Positions 9,125-17,924 of a stretch of DNA of 64,000 nucleotides are shown here, piece after piece. Numbering within the stretch: position 1 is the stretch's first letter; each line of letters opens with the position of its first letter. The position numbers were made by a program, and so were the translations under genes. The DNA is from Alistipes sp. (lineage in GTDB: Bacteria; Bacteroidota; Bacteroidia; Bacteroidales; Rikenellaceae): positions 107,145-171,144 of the forward strand of contig JAFQHI010000017.1 in the NCBI GenBank assembly GCA_017398045.1, given 5' to 3'. Below the pieces are notes generated by a model. That model was given only the letters and a program-made list of their open reading frames with translations, was not told the DNA's origin and searched no databases.

Positions 9125-9397
9125 ATGCGACGCAACCCGAGACTCAAACTGCGGAAAATCGGCAAGATGTACATGATTGTCGATTCGCAAAGCGGGGCAG
9201 CCAATCTGACCAACGTCTATCAGCTGAACGAGACGGCGGCCACCCTTTGGCAACGCGTCGGTGAGGAGCATTTTACCACCGAGCAGGCCGCTCAAATCCT
9301 TGTCGAGGAGTATGACGTAGAGCTGGCCGAAGCGCAACGCGACGTAGAGCAACTCTTGGAGCGTTGGCGCGAATTCGGGCTTATTATCAGCGAATAA
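9125..9397 (+). CDS. PqqD-like protein (peptide-chaperone / RRE fold)
   Basis: A 90-residue protein with the PqqD-like winged-helix arrangement: a basic N-terminus, a strand pair, the NxxxxxLNETAATLW segment (residues about 30-43) and a C-terminal helix LLERWREFGLI. In known RiPP pathways this fold binds the leader of a precursor peptide; related PqqD proteins also occur in exopolysaccharide clusters of other phyla next to HPr-kinase-like genes. It lies 5 bp upstream of the nucleotidyltransferase gene and 17 bp after the sugar transferase. No precursor peptide gene is visible nearby, so the partner is unknown. Confidence 0.75.
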   Translation: MRRNPRLKLRKIGKMYMIVDSQSGAANLTNVYQLNETAATLWQRVGEEHFTTEQAAQILVEEYDVELAEAQRDVEQLLERWREFGLIISE

Positions 9398-9401
9398 AAC
9401 G

Positions 9402-10496
9402 ATGCAATATACGGGAAAAACATATCGAGCCTTGCTGACGCTGCTGCAAGCCGGCCTTTGGGAGCGCAGACCACAAGATATCTCGATGTTTCCCCTCTCG
9501 GAGGCCGAGTGGCAATCGGTCTTCATTTTGGCACAACAACAGACCGTGTTGGGCATCACCTACCGCGGATTGGACTACCTGCCCGAGCATCTTTTTCCGT
9601 CGGGCGACCTGATTTTCCGCTGGGTAGCCGAAATCGGTCTGATTGAGGAGCGTAACCTGGAGAGCAACCAATCGCTCATCGAGTTACTGGAGCTGTTCGG
9701 CCAGGTGGGGCTGCGTCCCATCCTGCAAAAGGGGCAGGGTGTGGCCACCATGTACGACCGGCCGTTGCTCCGTTCGTGTGGCGATATCGACCTCTGGTTT
9801 CCGAGCCACAAGGAGGCCGAGAAGGCCTTGGAAATCGTGCGAGGAAAGGGTTGCACGCCCGAAAAGGCACCCGATGGCAGTTTCCACTACCATTGGCGCG
9901 GCATCGAGGTGGAACACCATCCCGACCTGATTGACCTTCAGGCCATTGGCGTAAAGCGTTGGGCGCGCAAGCAGGTCAAAGCCATGCAGCCCGCCACGGT
10001 TACCCTTCCCGAGCATCCCGAGCGAGCCATCCAGACCCCCTCGGCAACCATAAACCTGTTGCTCATCAATGCCCATATCTGCAAACACGCCATCGGTTTG
10101 GGCGTGGGATTGAGGCAGATGTGCGATATGGCCCGCGCCTATCATGCACTGCATCGTGAGGTCGATGGCGAACAGATTCGTTCCCTCTACCGACGTGCAG
10201 GCCTTGAGCGATGGAGCAACCTGTTGCACCGCTTTTTGGTCGATTACATCGGCCTGGAGGAGCATCTGCTCCCCTACCGCAGCAAATTGGAGGAGAGTGC
10301 GCGTCCGCTGCTGAAGGTGGTCCTGCGCGGAGGAAATTTCGGCCGTTACGCCGCCGACCGCGAAGTGGTGATGGGCAACCTTTGGCAACGCAAATGGCAC
10401 ACGGCACTGAGCTTCGTGCGCAACTGCCGATTCTCGTTCCGCTATGCCCCTGCCGAGGCGATATGGACCGTATGGCAACTCGCTAAAGGGCAGTAA
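9402..10496 (+). CDS. Nucleotidyltransferase-fold protein (NTP_transf_5-like)
   Basis: A 364-residue protein. After an N-terminal helical region it carries LQKGQGVATMYDRP and then CGDIDLWF (residues about 107-132), the G(S/D)-x-D-x-D type motif of the nucleotidyltransferase superfamily as found in the PF14907 group. That family occurs with PqqD-like and HPr-kinase-like proteins in lasso-peptide tailoring clusters and in exopolysaccharide operons; its reaction is not settled. The spacing (5 bp before, 2 bp after) shows one transcription unit. The DxD pair is intact, so it is probably active. The substrate may be the same molecule the neighbouring kinase-like protein acts on (inference). Confidence 0.75.
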   Translation: MQYTGKTYRALLTLLQAGLWERRPQDISMFPLSEAEWQSVFILAQQQTVLGITYRGLDYLPEHLFPSGDLIFRWVAEIGLIEERNLESNQSLIELLELFGQVGLRPILQKGQGVATMYDRPLLRSCGDIDLWFPSHKEAEKALEIVRGKGCTPEKAPDGSFHYHWRGIEVEHHPDLIDLQAIGVKRWARKQVKAMQPATVTLPEHPERAIQTPSATINLLLINAHICKHAIGLGVGLRQMCDMARAYHALHREVDGEQIRSLYRRAGLERWSNLLHRFLVDYIGLEEHLLPYRSKLEESARPLLKVVLRGGNFGRYAADREVVMGNLWQRKWHTALSFVRNCRFSFRYAPAEAIWTVWQLAKGQ

Positions 10497-10498
10497 GG

Positions 10499-11401
10499 AT
10501 GAGCCGCACGACCCGCTATCGCATTGCCGAATTGGAGGTGGAGGTGGAGCTGCCTGCCGGTGTGGATGCCTCGCTCGTACTACCTACGGCCGAACCGTTC
10601 CGCATCGCAACGACCGACCAGGAACCGGCACTCCGTTTCACCACGATGGGATTTACGGAGGCGGTTGCATCGCTCACCGAAGAGCCGCGGTTTCGTAGCG
10701 AGGAGCAGAACGACATGGGGCGGGTAAGGCTCTACACGTGGGGTGACAAGCACCTTATCGAGGTGAGCTACCGCGAAGCCTTCTGCCACCGCATGGTTAT
10801 CGATTGTACGCTACGCCACGCAACGGCCGAGATGCAATGGGAGGACCCGACCTGCAAAGAGTCGCTCGGTTCGCTGCTGCGCATCGCCTACTCGATGGCT
10901 ATCCTGCCCCACGCAGGGGTCTCGATACACGCCTCTGCAATCCACTACAACGGAGAGGCTATCCTCTTCCTGGGTAAGAGTGGCACGGGCAAGAGTACGC
11001 ACGCACGCCTTTGGTTGCGACACGCAGCAGGGGCTACCCTACTGAACGACGACAATCCGATGTTGCGCGTGCAGGGGGCGAAGTTGATGGCCTATGGCTC
11101 GCCTTGGAGTGGCAAAGGGGCCTGCTACCGCAACGAGGGCTACCCCGTGAGGGGCATTGTGCGATTGAGCCAGGCAACCGAGAACCGCTTCCGCGAACTA
11201 CACGACGAGGAGGCCTTCATCGCCCTGTTGCCGAGTTGCTCGGTGGTTCGCCACGACGAAGGGATGGAGGATATGAGCCTCGACCTGCTGGGCGAGATAC
11301 TCGAACGAGTGGTGGTTGCACACCTCGCCTGCCGTCCCGACAAAGAGGCCTACATTGCCTGCCACGAGGGGCTTTACCCCACGGTGAAGGATGAACTATA
11401 A
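10499..11401 (+). CDS. HPr-kinase-like P-loop protein
   Basis: A 300-residue protein related to the C-terminal domain of HPr kinase/phosphorylase. The P-loop is GKSGTGKST (residues about 159-167), followed by LLNDDNP (about 182-188) and AYGSPWSGKG (about 198-207), the pattern of the HprK-related group. The N-terminal ~130 residues are a separate domain not recognised. It is not true HprK, since the operon is for polysaccharide export. The PqqD-like, nucleotidyltransferase-like and kinase-like genes stand together within about 30 bp of spacers in total. The phosphorylated target is unknown. Confidence 0.75.
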   Translation: MSRTTRYRIAELEVEVELPAGVDASLVLPTAEPFRIATTDQEPALRFTTMGFTEAVASLTEEPRFRSEEQNDMGRVRLYTWGDKHLIEVSYREAFCHRMVIDCTLRHATAEMQWEDPTCKESLGSLLRIAYSMAILPHAGVSIHASAIHYNGEAILFLGKSGTGKSTHARLWLRHAAGATLLNDDNPMLRVQGAKLMAYGSPWSGKGACYRNEGYPVRGIVRLSQATENRFRELHDEEAFIALLPSCSVVRHDEGMEDMSLDLLGEILERVVVAHLACRPDKEAYIACHEGLYPTVKDEL

Positions 11402-11438
11402 AGGAAGATTAAGAGTAACAATAAACACATAAAACATC

Positions 11439-12227
11439 ATGCGAAACAAAATTCTGCTTATGGGCCTGATGCTCGTTCTCTTCAGTTCCTGCGCATCGTC
11501 GAAGAAATTCGTCTATTTGCAGGACCTCAAGGCGGGTCAAAAGGAGGCCTTTGACATCAAGCACGAGGCCATCGTACATCGCGACGACCGCTTGCGTATC
11601 ACGGTAAGTTGCAAAAGTCCGGAGTTGGCTCTGCCGTTCAACAACCAGAACGGTGTCGTATCGGTCTCGGCCGATGGCAATGTAGAGTCGGTTCGTGGCG
11701 TAGCGAAGGAGACGGGCTATCGCGTCGATATCGATGGTAACATCATCTTCCCGATTTTGGGCAAACTTCAGGTCGAGGGGTTGACCGTCAGCCAGGTGTC
11801 GGAACTCATTCGCAACAAAATCATCGAGGGCAACTACATCAACGACCCGCAGGTCTCGATTGAGTTCCTGAACTTCAAATATTCGGTCCTGGGCGCATCG
11901 GGTGCCGGCGTCTATTCGGTGGATGGCGACCGCATCACCCTTCTTGAGGCCTTGGCACAGGCCGGAGACCTGGCTACGAATGCCCGTGTGGACCAGGTGC
12001 TGGTCATCCGCGAGAAGGGCAACGAGCGTGAGGTCTTCGCCCACGATTTGCGCTCGAAGGAGATTTTCAACTCGCCGGCCTTCTACCTCCAGCAGAACGA
12101 TGTGATTTATGTCGTACCGAAGTACCGCAAGCAGGATACCGAGTCGAAGGTGCTGCAATACCTGACCCTTGTCCTCTCGATGGCAACGGCCGCCTCGTCG
12201 ATTCTCTGGTACATCGACCGCAAATAA
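11439..12227 (+). CDS. Polysaccharide export lipoprotein (Wza-like)
   Basis: A 262-residue outer-membrane export protein. The signal peptide ends with the lipobox LFSSC (Cys about 18). The Poly_export domain spans residues about 45-140 (DDRLRITV, GNIIFPILGKLQVEGLT), followed by an SLBB-type domain with VLGASGAGVYSV near 148-160. A hydrophobic helix at the C-terminus (residues about 236-258) would form the outer-membrane pore helix as in Wza. It precedes the Wzc-like kinase by 44 bp, the usual pairing in Wzy-dependent export. No phosphatase of the Wzb type is in the window. Confidence 0.9.
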   Translation: MRNKILLMGLMLVLFSSCASSKKFVYLQDLKAGQKEAFDIKHEAIVHRDDRLRITVSCKSPELALPFNNQNGVVSVSADGNVESVRGVAKETGYRVDIDGNIIFPILGKLQVEGLTVSQVSELIRNKIIEGNYINDPQVSIEFLNFKYSVLGASGAGVYSVDGDRITLLEALAQAGDLATNARVDQVLVIREKGNEREVFAHDLRSKEIFNSPAFYLQQNDVIYVVPKYRKQDTESKVLQYLTLVLSMATAASSILWYIDRK

Positions 12228-12271
12228 CCGCGTTTCATATTACCCAAGCAACGAGCTAACACTTTCGCTTT

Positions 12272-14671
12272 ATGCAAACCAAAACAAAACAGAACAAAAC
12301 AGACGAAATCAATATTGCCGAACTGTTTATGTTCCTCTTCTCGAAGTGGCCCTGGTTCCTGCTCTCGATTGCCCTCTGCGTCGGGTTGGCCTGGTACTAC
12401 TACGCCTCTTCGCCCTTTGTCTATTTCCGCACGGCTACGGTCTTCATCAAAGACCCCGCCCAGAAGACCGCTTCGGCTGGTCTGGACCGCTACGACAACT
12501 ACATCAACAAGGTCAATGTAGCGAGTGAGATTTATCGCTTCCGCACGAAAAACCTCATGCGCGAAGTGGTCAAACGCGCCCATGCCGACGTGAGCTACAC
12601 GATTGAGGATGGGTTGCGCGACAAGGAGCTGTACACCTCCTCGCCGGTGCAGGTGACCTTCCCCGAGGAGGCGCAGAACCATCGTATCGCCTTCACGCTC
12701 AAGCTGAAGGATACGAAAACGGTCGAATTGAGCGACTTCGAGGCGATGGAGGATGCCAAGCCCGTCACCGCGATGCTTGGTGACACGGTGGCGATTTACG
12801 CCGGCAAGCTTGTCATCACCCCGACCAACTTCTGCAACGAGCAGTGGACGGGTCGTGAGATTCGCGTAACGAAAAGCCCCATCAACCAGATGGTTGGCTA
12901 CTTCCTCTCGAACTTCGGTGTGCGTCAGGAGTCGGAAGAGGCCTCGATTTTGGCCCTCTCGATGAAGGACAACTCCCCGATTCGTGCCGAGGATATGCTC
13001 AACACGCTTATTGCCGTCTATAACGAGGAGTCGATTCGCGACAAGAACCAGGTGGCTATCAACACGGCCAACTTCATCAACGAGCGACTGATTATCATCG
13101 AGCGCGAGCTGGGTTCTGTGGAGCAGGACCTCGAGAGCTACAAGGTGAGCAACGACATGATTAACCTCGAGACCACGGCCGGTCAGGCTGTGAGCGAGAC
13201 GACACAACACGGTGCCAACCTCATCGAGCTGGAGACCCAGCTCCAATATGCCTCCTACATCCGCGACTACCTCACCGACCCCACGAAGGAGATTGAGCTG
13301 ATTCCGGCCAATACGGGGTTGAGCAACATTAACATCGAGACGCAAATCAACCAATACAACACGATGAAGTTGCGTCGCGATAAGTTCATCGTCGATGGTA
13401 ACGATTCGAACCCCGTGATTCAGGAGTTGAACAGTTCGTTGCGTGCCATGAAGCAGACGATTATCCGCGCCGTGGACAACCTTATTGCCAACCTGGAGGC
13501 CAAGATTAAGGACACCTCGAGCCGCGAGAATCGCGCCAAGGCCCGTGTGCGTTCGATTCCCCGCAAGGAGCGCGATATGCTCTCGATTGAGCGTCAGCAG
13601 AAGATTAAGGAGTCGCTGTATCTCTTCCTGCTGAACCGTCGCGAGGAGAACGCCCTGACGCAAGCCATGGCCGACAACAACGCCCAGATTATCGACAACG
13701 CCAGCGGTTCGTCGCGTCCGATTGCACCGTCGCGTAACCGTATTCTGCTCCTGGGTCTGATTATGGGTCTGGCCATTCCGGGTGTCTATTTCCTGCTTCG
13801 GATGTTCCTCGACACGCGCGTACACAGCAAGCGCGATATTAAGGAGGCTGTCAGCGTTCCCATCCTGGGCGATATTCCGCTCGACAAGGAGTTGTGGAAA
13901 CAGCCGCACAAGACCACGTTGGCACTCGTCGAGAAAAAGGAGGGTGCCATTGCCGAGTCGTTCCGCATCCTGCGCACCAATCTGCGATTCAAACTGCATG
14001 GCGGCATTAAATCGGCCGGTGCCGAGCATACGAGCCATGTCATCACCCTCACCTCGTTCAACGAGAGTGCCGGTAAGACCTTCATTGCAGGCAACCTGGC
14101 CATGAGTCTTGTCAATGCCGGTAAGCGTGTCATCGTGGTCGATATGGATATTCGCAAGGGTACCCTTTCGGCTCCCTATGGCGACCGCCACAAGGGTCTG
14201 ACAAACTTCCTGGCCGACGAAAGCTACCCGATGGCCGACCTCATTCGCAAGGATGCCATGGCTCCGGGTCTTGACCTGATTGCTGCCGGTACGATTGCCC
14301 CCAACCCTGCCGAGTTGCTGATGTCGGAGCGTCTGGATGAACTCTTTGCCTTCCTGCGTCAAACGTACGACTACATCGTGGCCGACAACGTGCCGATTGG
14401 TATCATTGCCGACGGTACCATCTCGAACCGCATTGCCGACCTGACGATTTTCGTCGTGCGTGCCGGCAAGCTCGACAAACGTCAGCTGCCCGAGCTGGAG
14501 GAGCTGTATCAGGAGAAGAAACTCCAAAACATGGCTCTTGTGGTCAATGGCACGGAGATTCATCGCCGCGGTTATGGCTACGGTTACGGATATGGCTATG
14601 GTTACGGCTACGGGTATGGTTACGGCTATGGCTACGGCGCATCCTCGGAGAAGAAATCGAAGAAAAAATAA
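12272..14671 (+). CDS. Polysaccharide co-polymerase / tyrosine kinase (Wzc-like)
   Basis: A 799-residue inner-membrane protein of the Wzc type. It has a Wzz-like N-terminus with a membrane segment near residues 25-50, a long periplasmic region with coiled-coil parts, a second membrane segment near 490-510, and a cytoplasmic BY-kinase domain. The kinase has Walker A NESAGKT (about 593), Walker A' VVDMDIRKG (about 621) and a Walker B region YIVADNVPIG. The tail from residue 767 is an alternating GY repeat with 11 tyrosines, then a lysine-rich end; the tyrosines are the expected autophosphorylation sites. It controls polymer length and export with the Wza-like protein. Confidence 0.9.
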   Translation: MQTKTKQNKTDEINIAELFMFLFSKWPWFLLSIALCVGLAWYYYASSPFVYFRTATVFIKDPAQKTASAGLDRYDNYINKVNVASEIYRFRTKNLMREVVKRAHADVSYTIEDGLRDKELYTSSPVQVTFPEEAQNHRIAFTLKLKDTKTVELSDFEAMEDAKPVTAMLGDTVAIYAGKLVITPTNFCNEQWTGREIRVTKSPINQMVGYFLSNFGVRQESEEASILALSMKDNSPIRAEDMLNTLIAVYNEESIRDKNQVAINTANFINERLIIIERELGSVEQDLESYKVSNDMINLETTAGQAVSETTQHGANLIELETQLQYASYIRDYLTDPTKEIELIPANTGLSNINIETQINQYNTMKLRRDKFIVDGNDSNPVIQELNSSLRAMKQTIIRAVDNLIANLEAKIKDTSSRENRAKARVRSIPRKERDMLSIERQQKIKESLYLFLLNRREENALTQAMADNNAQIIDNASGSSRPIAPSRNRILLLGLIMGLAIPGVYFLLRMFLDTRVHSKRDIKEAVSVPILGDIPLDKELWKQPHKTTLALVEKKEGAIAESFRILRTNLRFKLHGGIKSAGAEHTSHVITLTSFNESAGKTFIAGNLAMSLVNAGKRVIVVDMDIRKGTLSAPYGDRHKGLTNFLADESYPMADLIRKDAMAPGLDLIAAGTIAPNPAELLMSERLDELFAFLRQTYDYIVADNVPIGIIADGTISNRIADLTIFVVRAGKLDKRQLPELEELYQEKKLQNMALVVNGTEIHRRGYGYGYGYGYGYGYGYGYGYGYGASSEKKSKKK
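14570..14638 (+). repeat. Hexanucleotide-type repeat encoding a GY tail
   Basis: Eleven Gly-Tyr units in a row (tyrosines at residues 768 to 788, every second residue). Synonymous codons alternate (tat/tac; ggc, ggt, gga, ggg), so the DNA repeat is imperfect and slippage is less likely than if it were perfect. The tail forms the tyrosine cluster of the kinase. Confidence 0.85.
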
Positions 14672-14712
14672 CAAACAAATAACTTAATATTCACTTCTAA
14701 ACATTTTCACGT

Positions 14713-15924
14713 ATGAAAAAACTTTTAACCCTTCTTGCATTTGCCCTGATGGCAGGTGCGACCTTCGCACAGACGGCCGACGTCGAGGAGGAGGTCATCT
14801 ACGAGAAGAACAAGCACAAGGTGATTACGAACACCTTCTGGGACAACTGGTGGGTCCAGATTGGCGGTGGTGCGCAGGTGTACTACGGTGACCACAACAA
14901 GCAGATGGACTTCGTGGACCGTCTTTCGCTTGCTCTTGATGCCGGTTTCGGTAAGTGGTTCAGCCCGCAGATTGGTGTACGCGCCATGATTAGCGGTTTG
15001 ACGATTAACGGTGCTACGCAGACCTATGGCGGAACCGGTATCCACGACACGGGTAAGCCCGTTGATGGCAAATATACGCACGAGTATGGTTTCCTCAACG
15101 AGCAGCAGTTCGACTACTACAACCTGCACGCTGATGTGCTGTTCAATATGTCGAACATTCTGTGCGGCTACAAGGAGAAGCGCACCTGGAACTGCTCGCC
15201 CTACCTGGGTCTGGGTTGGATGGTAACGTGGGAGAGCCCCCGCGCCCGTGAGTTGAGCCTCAACTTCGGTATCTTCAACGCCATTCGCTTGAGCGAGAAG
15301 TTCGATTTCAACATCGACCTGCGCACGACGATGGTTAAGGACTCGTTCGACGGCGACGAGGGTGGCCGTAAGGAGGAGGGTCTTTGGACCGCAACCTTCG
15401 GCTTCTCGTACAAGTTCAAGAAGCGTGGCTGGGACCGTTCGAAGACCATCATCCGCAACAACCGCGCCGAGGCCAATGCCCTTCAGAAGCAGCTCGATGC
15501 CCTGCGTGAGCAGAACGAGGCTCTGAAGAACGATTTGAAGGATGCCGAGGCACAGATTAAAGAGGTAAAGGTTATCGAGAAGGAGCAGATGGTAGCTCCG
15601 GTATATGTAGTCTTCGAGATTGGCAAGTCGGAGCTTTCGAAGGAGGCTCGCGTAACGCTGGGTCTGCTGGCCAAGGCTATCAAGGAGGCTCCGGAGGGTG
15701 CGATTTACAACATCTCGGGCTATGCTGACGAGGGTACGGGTTCGAAGCGTATCAACGAGAAGCTTTCGGCTGACCGCGCCCAGGCCGTTTACAACTGCCT
15801 CACGGAGGAGTACGGTGTGGATGAGAGCCAGCTGCGCGTAGTATCGAAGGGTGGTGTGGACAATATGTTCTACGACGACCCGACGTTGAGCCGTGCCGTA
15901 ATTGCTGGTGAGATTCACGAGTAG
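14713..15924 (+). CDS. OmpA family outer-membrane protein
   Basis: A 403-residue protein with a signal peptide (MKKLLTLLAFALMAGATFAQ), a probable eight-stranded barrel over residues about 35-245, a short coiled coil (about 258-290, EQNEALKNDLKDAEAQIKEV), and a C-terminal OmpA-like peptidoglycan-binding domain (about 297-400) with NISGYADEGTGS and RAQAVYNCL. It starts 41 bp after the Wzc-like gene and is followed by a strong terminator, so it is probably the last gene of the export operon. It may anchor the outer membrane near the export machinery (inference) or simply be read through. Confidence 0.88.
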   Translation: MKKLLTLLAFALMAGATFAQTADVEEEVIYEKNKHKVITNTFWDNWWVQIGGGAQVYYGDHNKQMDFVDRLSLALDAGFGKWFSPQIGVRAMISGLTINGATQTYGGTGIHDTGKPVDGKYTHEYGFLNEQQFDYYNLHADVLFNMSNILCGYKEKRTWNCSPYLGLGWMVTWESPRARELSLNFGIFNAIRLSEKFDFNIDLRTTMVKDSFDGDEGGRKEEGLWTATFGFSYKFKKRGWDRSKTIIRNNRAEANALQKQLDALREQNEALKNDLKDAEAQIKEVKVIEKEQMVAPVYVVFEIGKSELSKEARVTLGLLAKAIKEAPEGAIYNISGYADEGTGSKRINEKLSADRAQAVYNCLTEEYGVDESQLRVVSKGGVDNMFYDDPTLSRAVIAGEIHE

Positions 15925-15947
15925 ACTTTTCTCGAGCAATTAACCCA

Positions 15948-15985
15948 AGAGGGGGCGACTTTTCAGTCGCTCCCTCTTTCGTTTT
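15948..15985 (+). terminator. Rho-independent terminator after the OmpA-like gene
   Basis: A 13-bp stem (15948-15960 with 15965-15977, one G-U pair) with a TTTC loop, followed by TTCGTTTTT. It ends the polysaccharide export operon. Confidence 0.88.
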
Positions 15986-15999
15986 TAGCCGCTACGTGC

Positions 16000-16007
16000 T
16001 ATCTTTG
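16000..16007 (+). promoter_or_regulatory. Promoter -7 element for the ABC-F gene
   Basis: TATCTTTG, 18 bp before the ATG at 16026. No clear TTTG is found about 20 bp upstream, where the T run of the preceding terminator lies. The short leader supports the start at 16026. Confidence 0.65.
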
Positions 16008-16025
16008 TCGCAAAGATTGAAGCCT

Positions 16026-17906
16026 ATGGCAAGCGTACTGCAAATCGAACAACTCAAGAAATCGTTTGGCGAGCGACTTCTCTTTGAGGGGCTGACCCTC
16101 AACCTCGATGAGGGGGAGAAGGTGGCCGTTGTGGCGGTGAACGGAGCAGGCAAGAGTACCCTGCTGAACATCATTGCCGGCGTAGAGGATTATCAGGCGG
16201 GGCAAATCACCTTCCGCCGCGACCTCCGCGTCGGATACCTCTGGCAAAACCCCACCTTCAAGGAGGGGCAGAGCGTGTTGGAGGCCTGCCTCGATGCCGA
16301 TACCAAGGCCAAAGAGGCCATCACACGTTACGAGCGTGCCATCGCGACGGGCGAGGGGCTGGAGGAGGCGATGGCCGCCATGGATGCCGCCTCGGCCTGG
16401 GAGTATGAGCAGCAAGCCAAGGAGCTATTGACCCGCCTGGCCATCACCGACCTCACACAACGTGTCGAGACCCTCTCGGGAGGACAAATCAAGCGTCTTG
16501 CGCTGGCCCAGGTGCTGGCTTCGCGTCCCGAACTGCTGATCCTCGACGAGCCGACCAACCACCTCGATTTGAAGATGACCGAGTGGCTGGAGGAGTATCT
16601 CTCGGCCTCACACATGACCCTTTTGATGGTGACCCACGACCGTTACTTCCTCGACCGTGTCACCACGCGCATCGTCGAAATTGACGACCATCGGCTCTAC
16701 GCCTACCGTGGCAACTACACCTACTACCTCGAAAAACGTCAGGAGCGCATCGATTTGCTGAACCAAGCGGCCGAAAAGACCCGCAACCTCTACCGACGCG
16801 AGTTGGAGTGGATTCGTCGCACCCCCTCTGCCCGCACGGGAAAGGCGAAATATCGCATCGACGCCTTCGAGCAACTCAGCGAGGAGCGTCGCACTCCGCT
16901 CAAGGAGAAGCAGGTCGAAATCGGCATCGACTCATCGCGCATCGGTACCAAGATTTTCGAGATGAAACACCTCTCGAAACGCTTCGACGAAAAGTGCATC
17001 CTGCACGACTTCAGCTACCTGTTCAACAAGGGCGAAAAGCTCGGCATCGTGGGTGAAAACGGAGTGGGCAAATCGACCTTCGTCAAGATGCTCCTGGGGG
17101 AGGTAACGCCCGATAGTGGCACCATCGAGGTGGGACAAACCGTGCGTTTCGGCTACTACTCGCAGCAGGGTATTCGTTTCAACGATGCGGACCGCGTGAT
17201 TGATGTGGTACAGCGCATTGCAGAGGAGATTACCCTCTCGGACGGCAACCGCATCTCCGCCTCGCAGCTTTTGAATCGCTTTCTCTTCTCGCCCGCGGCT
17301 CAATACGACTATGTTGCCAAGCTCAGCGGTGGGGAGCGTCGCCGTCTCTACCTCTGCACGGTGCTGATTTCGAACCCCAACTTCCTGATTCTCGACGAGC
17401 CGACCAACGACCTCGATATTCAGACCCTCAACATCTTGGAGGAGTATCTGCGTGCATTCAAGGGGTGTGTGATTGTCATCTCACACGACCGCTACTTCAT
17501 GGATAAGATTGCCGACCACCTCTTCGTTATGGAGGGCGCAGGTCGCATCAAGGATTTCCCTGGCAACTATACCCAATATCGCCAATGGCGACGCGAGGAG
17601 GAATTACGCCAGGCCGAGGAACGCGCCGAGGAGGAGCGTCGCCAACGACGACAGGCCACCCCGCAACCGCAGAAGGCGACCCGCAACTACACGGACCGCC
17701 TGTCGTTCAAGGAGCGACGCGAACTGGAGGAGCTGGAGCGTGAGTTGCCCCTGCTCGAAGCGCGCAAAGCAACACTCGAGGGGCAAATCAGCAGTGGCAC
17801 CATGACCGTAGAGGAGCTGACAAAGGCTTCGACCGAATTGACCGCCCTCATCGACGAAATTGACCTCAAGACCCTGCGGTGGATGGAGTTGAGCGAAAAA
17901 AACTAA
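16026..17906 (+). CDS. ABC-F family ATPase (Uup-like)
   Basis: A 626-residue soluble protein with two ABC domains and no membrane segment. The first domain has Walker A VNGAGKST (about residues 38-45), signature LSGGQIKRLALAQ and Walker B ILDEPTNHLD; the second has GENGVGKST, LSGGERRRLYLC and ILDEPTNDLD. A linker and a C-terminal coiled coil (about 520-620, rich in E, R and Q) match Uup-type ABC-F proteins, which act on ribosomes or DNA structure intermediates. The start at 16026 gives MASVLQIEQLKKSFG; the 10 extra upstream codons overlap the promoter. Single gene or paired with the next one, 18 bp away. Confidence 0.9.
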   Translation: MASVLQIEQLKKSFGERLLFEGLTLNLDEGEKVAVVAVNGAGKSTLLNIIAGVEDYQAGQITFRRDLRVGYLWQNPTFKEGQSVLEACLDADTKAKEAITRYERAIATGEGLEEAMAAMDAASAWEYEQQAKELLTRLAITDLTQRVETLSGGQIKRLALAQVLASRPELLILDEPTNHLDLKMTEWLEEYLSASHMTLLMVTHDRYFLDRVTTRIVEIDDHRLYAYRGNYTYYLEKRQERIDLLNQAAEKTRNLYRRELEWIRRTPSARTGKAKYRIDAFEQLSEERRTPLKEKQVEIGIDSSRIGTKIFEMKHLSKRFDEKCILHDFSYLFNKGEKLGIVGENGVGKSTFVKMLLGEVTPDSGTIEVGQTVRFGYYSQQGIRFNDADRVIDVVQRIAEEITLSDGNRISASQLLNRFLFSPAAQYDYVAKLSGGERRRLYLCTVLISNPNFLILDEPTNDLDIQTLNILEEYLRAFKGCVIVISHDRYFMDKIADHLFVMEGAGRIKDFPGNYTQYRQWRREEELRQAEERAEEERRQRRQATPQPQKATRNYTDRLSFKERRELEELERELPLLEARKATLEGQISSGTMTVEELTKASTELTALIDEIDLKTLRWMELSEKN

Positions 17907-17924
17907 CCCACAAAACGAGCCATC

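Noticed and set aside
10499-11401. Genuine HPr kinase/phosphorylase (hprK)
   Set aside because: The N-terminal domain and surrounding genes do not fit; the protein belongs to the HprK-related group found beside PqqD-like genes.
9125-11401. Complete lasso-peptide or other RiPP cluster
   Set aside because: No precursor peptide, B2 protease or cyclase gene is visible in or near the operon; only the tailoring-type genes are present.
12107-14674. 855-codon open frame on the minus strand opposite the Wzc-like gene
   Set aside because: It runs antisense over the whole kinase gene, has no family features and is explained by GC-rich codon bias that removes stops from the opposite strand.
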